Shown: in pieces, positions 5,805 to 8,932 of the stretch | How the letters are laid out: each line of letters opens with the position of its first letter | How positions within the stretch are numbered: the stretch's first letter is position 1 | Notes under the pieces: model-generated | What the model was told of the DNA's origin: nothing | Seen by the model: only the letters and a program-made list of their open reading frames with translations | The model's database searches: none | Source: Acidobacteriota bacterium | GTDB lineage: Bacteria; Acidobacteriota; Terriglobia; Terriglobales; Acidobacteriaceae | Assembly: GCA_021811745.1 (NCBI GenBank) | Contig: JAJZNH010000338.1 | Span: 1-8,932 of the forward strand | Reading direction: 5' to 3' | Length of the DNA: 8,932 bases | Translations under genes and position numbers: made by a program

Positions 5805-8321
5805 ATGGCGACAAGGATTGGAGATGAGATGACAAAAGCCGAGCCGATCCAACATTTCGCTTCAGATTTCCCTGTTGCAAGCCGGAACATCCTGGATGAC
5901 TTTCGCCGCTGGGGATATTTGCAGGCAAACTTGGATCCCCTCGACCAGTACCTGCAGCCACAGGTGATTCCGGAACTTGAGGCCATGGGCCCCATCGCCG
6001 ACAGGGCTCGCCGGCTCTACTGCGGAACGACCGGCATCGAGTTCATGCATATCGCGGATCCCGCGAAGCGGCGTTGGATCGAAGAACGGTTCGAGCGTGA
6101 TGAGCCGGCGCCGGATCAGCGGCGTATTCTCGATCTCTTGGTTCGCGCCGATGTTTTCGAGCAGGTTCTTCAGGCGCGCTATCCCGGAACGAAGCGGTTT
6201 TCGCTTGAGGGTGTCACGGTGCTCATTCCGTTCCTGGACACGCTGCTTGATCGTGCGGCCAATCGCGGCATGAGCCAAGCTATCCTCGCTATGAGCCATC
6301 GTGGAAGGCTGAATGTGATGGCCAACATCATCGGCATTGCACCCGTCGTGATCTTTTCGAAGTTTGAAGACATCGACCCGCGCAGCGTCCTCGGAAGCGG
6401 AGACGTGAAATACCATCTGGGAGCGACGGGCCAGTGGAAGGATGCAGACGGCACCATAGTAGACCTGCACCTGGTGTCGAATCCCAGTCACCTTGAGGCG
6501 GTGGATCCGGTGGCCATGGGCCGTGCTCGCGCGAAACAAACCCGATTTGACGGTCAGGGCGAAGACTATGTCTTGCCGGTCTTGATTCACGGCGATGCCG
6601 CGCTTGCCGGCCAGGGAATATGTGCCGAGGCGCTCAACCTGGCTTCAGTGGATGGATTCTCGGTGGGAGGGAGTGTCCATATCGTCGTGAATAACCTTAT
6701 TGGCTTCACGGCCGCGCCTGATGAGTCAAACTCGTCTCGGTTTGCCTCCGACGTGACAGAACGTCTGTCCATCCCCGTAGTGCATGTGAATGCGGAGGAT
6801 CCCGAAGCTGTCGTTCGCGCTGCGGAATTTGCCGCCGACTACCGCTACGCATTTCACAGTGACGTAGTTATCGATCTGATCGGCTACCGACGTTACGGCC
6901 ACAGCGAAATCGATGATCCAACCATCACGCAGCCCATCCGCTATGCGCGCATCAAAGATCACCCCCCGCTGCACAGGATTTACGCGGAACAGATTGGAGT
7001 TGATCCCAAAGCGCTGGTCAACGAAGTTCAAACTGAGATCGGGAAGGAACAGGCAGCCGCCAGCAGGATGAGAAAGTCGTCCCCGCTGGCCATTTTGCCA
7101 AGCTACTGGGCGCCGTACCACGGAGGCTGCTACAACGCCGGCGACGAGGTTGAAACGGGAGTTCTTCCAGAACGTATACGCGAGATCAGCGAACGTTTGA
7201 CCGCTTATCCGAATGACTTTCACATTCACCCCAAGATCAGGAAGCTCCTCGAGCAACGATCGGAGATGGGGCGCGGCGAGCGGCGTGTGGATTTTGCGAT
7301 GGCGGAAGCGCTCGCATTTGGATCGCTGCTTTTGGACGGGACGCCCGTGCGAATGAGCGGCCAGGACAGCCGCCGCGGAACGTTCAATCAGCGCCACAGC
7401 GTGCTTATCGATACCGAGACGGAGAAACCCTATATTCCGCTTGCCAATCTGGCATCAGGTCAGGCGCGATTTGAAGTGTATAACTCGATTCTCTCGGAAG
7501 CCGCAGTGCTTGGATTCGAATATGGGTTTAGCCGCGACTATCCAGAAGCGCTGGTCCTGTGGGAGGCGCAGTTCGGCGATTTCGCGAACGGCGCGCAGGT
7601 CATCATCGATCAGTTCATCGCAGCTGGCGAGGATAAGTGGGATCTGCTGAGCGGACTGGTTCTGCTGCTGCCGCATGGCTATGAAGGGCAAGGCCCGGAA
7701 CACTCTAGCGCCCGCATCGAGCGCTACCTGCAGGTTGCCGCGCGTGACAACATTCAGATCTGCCAGCCTTCGACGGCAGCCCAGTACTTTCATCTACTGC
7801 GGCGGCAGGCGCTACGGTTCTGGCGCAAGCCTTTGATCGCCTTCACTCCGAAAAGCATGCTTCGCCACCCAGATGCGGCATCACCCTTAGAGGACTTCGC
7901 GGCGCAAAGGTTCCAGAAAGTCCTGCTGGAGACAGAAATCTTGAATCCGAAGCGGCTGCTTTTATGTACAGGAAAGATCGGCCACGAACTGCGCGTGGAG
8001 CGCTCCCGTCGAAAAGACTCGAATACGGGAATCCTGTTCCTGGAACAACTTTATCCATGGCCGGAAGCGGAGATTGCGGCGGCGCTCGATTGCTATCCGA
8101 ACGCGCATGAGATTGTGTGGGCTCAAGAGGAGCCGGCTAATATGGGGGCATTTTCGTTTGTCGTGCCGAGGCTGCGGCGATTGGCGAGTGGTCGCCAGGT
8201 GCGCACTGTGAAGCGATCGGCTGCCGCCAGCCCCGCTACAGGCTCCGCCAAGGCGCACGCGCTCGAACAGAAGACGCTGCTGGCCGCAAGCTTTGGTGAC
8301 GAGTTCAGGGCACCCTCGTAG
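5805..8321 (+). CDS. sucA: 2-oxoglutarate dehydrogenase E1 component (short form)
   Basis: Thiamine-diphosphate enzyme that decarboxylates 2-oxoglutarate and passes the succinyl group to the lipoyl E2 of the TCA-cycle complex. In 838 residues: DFRRWGYLQANLDPL (32-46), LYCGTTGIEFMHI (71-83), MSHRGRLNV (163-171), DVKYHLG (200-206) and NPSHLEAV (226-233); H165 and H204 match active-site His. IHGDAA (261-266) and VVNNLIGFT (294-302) form the Mg-TPP site; GQDSRRGTFNQRH (519-531), WEAQFGDFANGAQ (586-598) and LPHGYEGQGPEHSS (622-635) follow. The C-terminal part WAQEEPANMG (772-781) is complete. The roughly 80-100 residue N-terminal E2-contact segment of typical 930-residue SucA is absent. ATG 5805 has AGGTG 7 bases upstream; ATG 5829 with GGAG is a good alternative. 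No sucB or lpd lies next to it. 2-Oxoadipate or another 2-oxo acid is a less likely substrate. Confidence 0.94.
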   Translation: MATRIGDEMTKAEPIQHFASDFPVASRNILDDFRRWGYLQANLDPLDQYLQPQVIPELEAMGPIADRARRLYCGTTGIEFMHIADPAKRRWIEERFERDEPAPDQRRILDLLVRADVFEQVLQARYPGTKRFSLEGVTVLIPFLDTLLDRAANRGMSQAILAMSHRGRLNVMANIIGIAPVVIFSKFEDIDPRSVLGSGDVKYHLGATGQWKDADGTIVDLHLVSNPSHLEAVDPVAMGRARAKQTRFDGQGEDYVLPVLIHGDAALAGQGICAEALNLASVDGFSVGGSVHIVVNNLIGFTAAPDESNSSRFASDVTERLSIPVVHVNAEDPEAVVRAAEFAADYRYAFHSDVVIDLIGYRRYGHSEIDDPTITQPIRYARIKDHPPLHRIYAEQIGVDPKALVNEVQTEIGKEQAAASRMRKSSPLAILPSYWAPYHGGCYNAGDEVETGVLPERIREISERLTAYPNDFHIHPKIRKLLEQRSEMGRGERRVDFAMAEALAFGSLLLDGTPVRMSGQDSRRGTFNQRHSVLIDTETEKPYIPLANLASGQARFEVYNSILSEAAVLGFEYGFSRDYPEALVLWEAQFGDFANGAQVIIDQFIAAGEDKWDLLSGLVLLLPHGYEGQGPEHSSARIERYLQVAARDNIQICQPSTAAQYFHLLRRQALRFWRKPLIAFTPKSMLRHPDAASPLEDFAAQRFQKVLLETEILNPKRLLLCTGKIGHELRVERSRRKDSNTGILFLEQLYPWPEAEIAAALDCYPNAHEIVWAQEEPANMGAFSFVVPRLRRLASGRQVRTVKRSAAASPATGSAKAHALEQKTLLAASFGDEFRAPS

Positions 8322-8384
8322 CCCTAAGGTGTTCCAGCGAGTTTAAAAGAAAATACGAATGGCGATCTTGCCGCGTTAGAGGTT

Positions 8385-8912
8385 TCAATCCAGGCCCAAT
8401 TGCAGCCGAGTCGCTTCTGACATGCGCTGCATCGTCCAAGGAGGATCGAACACGATGTCCACATTGACCTGCCTGACAGTTGGCAGGCTGGAAAGCCTCC
8501 GTTCGACGTCCGCCTTAAGCACTTCGCTCATGCCGCACCCGGGAGCGGTCATGGTCATGGCGATGTGAATATCGTGTGCACCGTTGTTTTCGGTAATCTC
8601 GCAGGAATATACAAGTCCGAGATCGACAATATTGACCGGAATTTCAGGATCATACACTGACTTCAGTTGTTCCCACACCATTCGCTCGCTGAATTCGGAC
8701 GGCGTTACCACCGGCGCCACCGCAAAGCCCAGTGCATCGGCATCATTGGCCTCGATGCGCATAAGCTGGCCATAGCCGGCGCTCACAGTGTAGCTACCAC
8801 CGAGACATTGTGCGATAACCACCGGCGTTCCTGCGGATAAGGTGTGAACATAGCCGCCCGGAATTTCTGTAGCCGGGCAATCACGATTTAACTGGACAGT
8901 CTGGTGTGTCAA
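8385..8912 (-). CDS. sufT: Iron-sulfur cluster assembly factor SufT
   Basis: Auxiliary Fe-S assembly protein of the MIP18 (DUF59) family, thought to help deliver clusters to apo-proteins in the cytoplasm. The 175 residues show the SufT-specific N-terminal domain (LNRDCPATEIPGG at 8-20, QCLGGSYTV at 35-43, MRIEANDADALG at 51-62) and then the MIP18 domain: DPEIPVNIVDLGLVY (88-102), MTMTAPGCGM (119-128) with conserved C126, DPPWT (156-160) and MSEATRLQLGLD (164-175). Length and both ends fit the family, so the gene is complete. It starts at TTG 8912 behind AAGGAGGAG with a 7-base gap; no ATG is near. It converges with sucA across 63 bases that hold no clear terminator. Other suf genes may lie to the right, outside the window. 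Confidence 0.94.
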   Translation of the reverse strand: MTHQTVQLNRDCPATEIPGGYVHTLSAGTPVVIAQCLGGSYTVSAGYGQLMRIEANDADALGFAVAPVVTPSEFSERMVWEQLKSVYDPEIPVNIVDLGLVYSCEITENNGAHDIHIAMTMTAPGCGMSEVLKADVERRLSSLPTVRQVNVDIVFDPPWTMQRMSEATRLQLGLD

Positions 8913-8919
8913 TTGCTTT

Positions 8920-8928
8920 CTCCTCCTT
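8920..8928 (-). promoter_or_regulatory. Strong Shine-Dalgarno supporting the TTG start of sufT
   Basis: Minus strand AAGGAGGAG, 7 bases before TTG 8912. This near-perfect site fixes the rare start codon, which may lower expression. Confidence 0.8.
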
Positions 8929-8932
8929 GACC

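Noticed and set aside
5862..7793. Long minus-strand open frames opposite sucA.
   Set aside because: They are antisense to strongly conserved E1 motifs and have no recognisable domains of their own.
8322..8384. Bidirectional terminator between sucA and sufT.
   Set aside because: The only stem (GGCGA/TTGCC) has a 2-base loop and no T run follows.

Overview
This is an 8.9 kb stretch of chromosome-like, moderately GC-rich bacterial DNA with nine protein genes and no recognisable tRNA, rRNA, CRISPR array, insertion sequence or phage gene. The mix of genes (a short AlkA-type glycosylase, small one-domain cupins, a hemerythrin, a mannose-1-phosphate guanylyltransferase-like enzyme, a short 2-oxoglutarate dehydrogenase E1 and SufT) would suit an environmental heterotroph, perhaps an acidobacterium. 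That placement rests on protein flavour only and is weak.

Layout, left to right. Bases 2-694 (+) hold the 3' part of an AlkA-family DNA glycosylase whose start lies outside the window and whose last ~45 residues seem to have lost frame. It is followed 31 bases later by a small cupin (726-1172, +). A minus-strand series runs against these two: mannose-1-phosphate guanylyltransferase-like (4882 to 3779), a 377-base non-coding gap, a hemerythrin (3401 to 2823), a second cupin (2712 to 2176) and trpS (2176 to 1151). The second cupin and trpS share one base (TGATG), which suggests translational coupling. The two cupins are paralogs and bracket trpS; the 3' ends of trpS and the first cupin overlap antisense by 22 bases.

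Further right, a cysteine-poor redoxin-like protein (5607 to 5074, minus) is divergent from a sucA-type 2-oxoglutarate dehydrogenase E1 (5805-8321, +). sucA converges on sufT (8912 to 8385, minus), which starts at TTG behind a strong Shine-Dalgarno sequence.

Taken together: SufT matures Fe-S proteins, including lipoyl synthase in at least one studied bacterium, and lipoate is needed by the complex that SucA feeds. Hemerythrin (O2, NO or iron), a redoxin-fold protein and DNA alkylation repair suggest an oxygen, iron or stress theme, but no shared regulator is visible. The most unusual points are a hemerythrin with a probable His-to-Asn ligand change, a redoxin without the peroxidatic cysteine but with a C-terminal CPEC motif, a SucA without the usual N-terminal segment, and several inverted repeats in the gaps around the hemerythrin gene. 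I did not find a clear, wholly new defence or mobile system.
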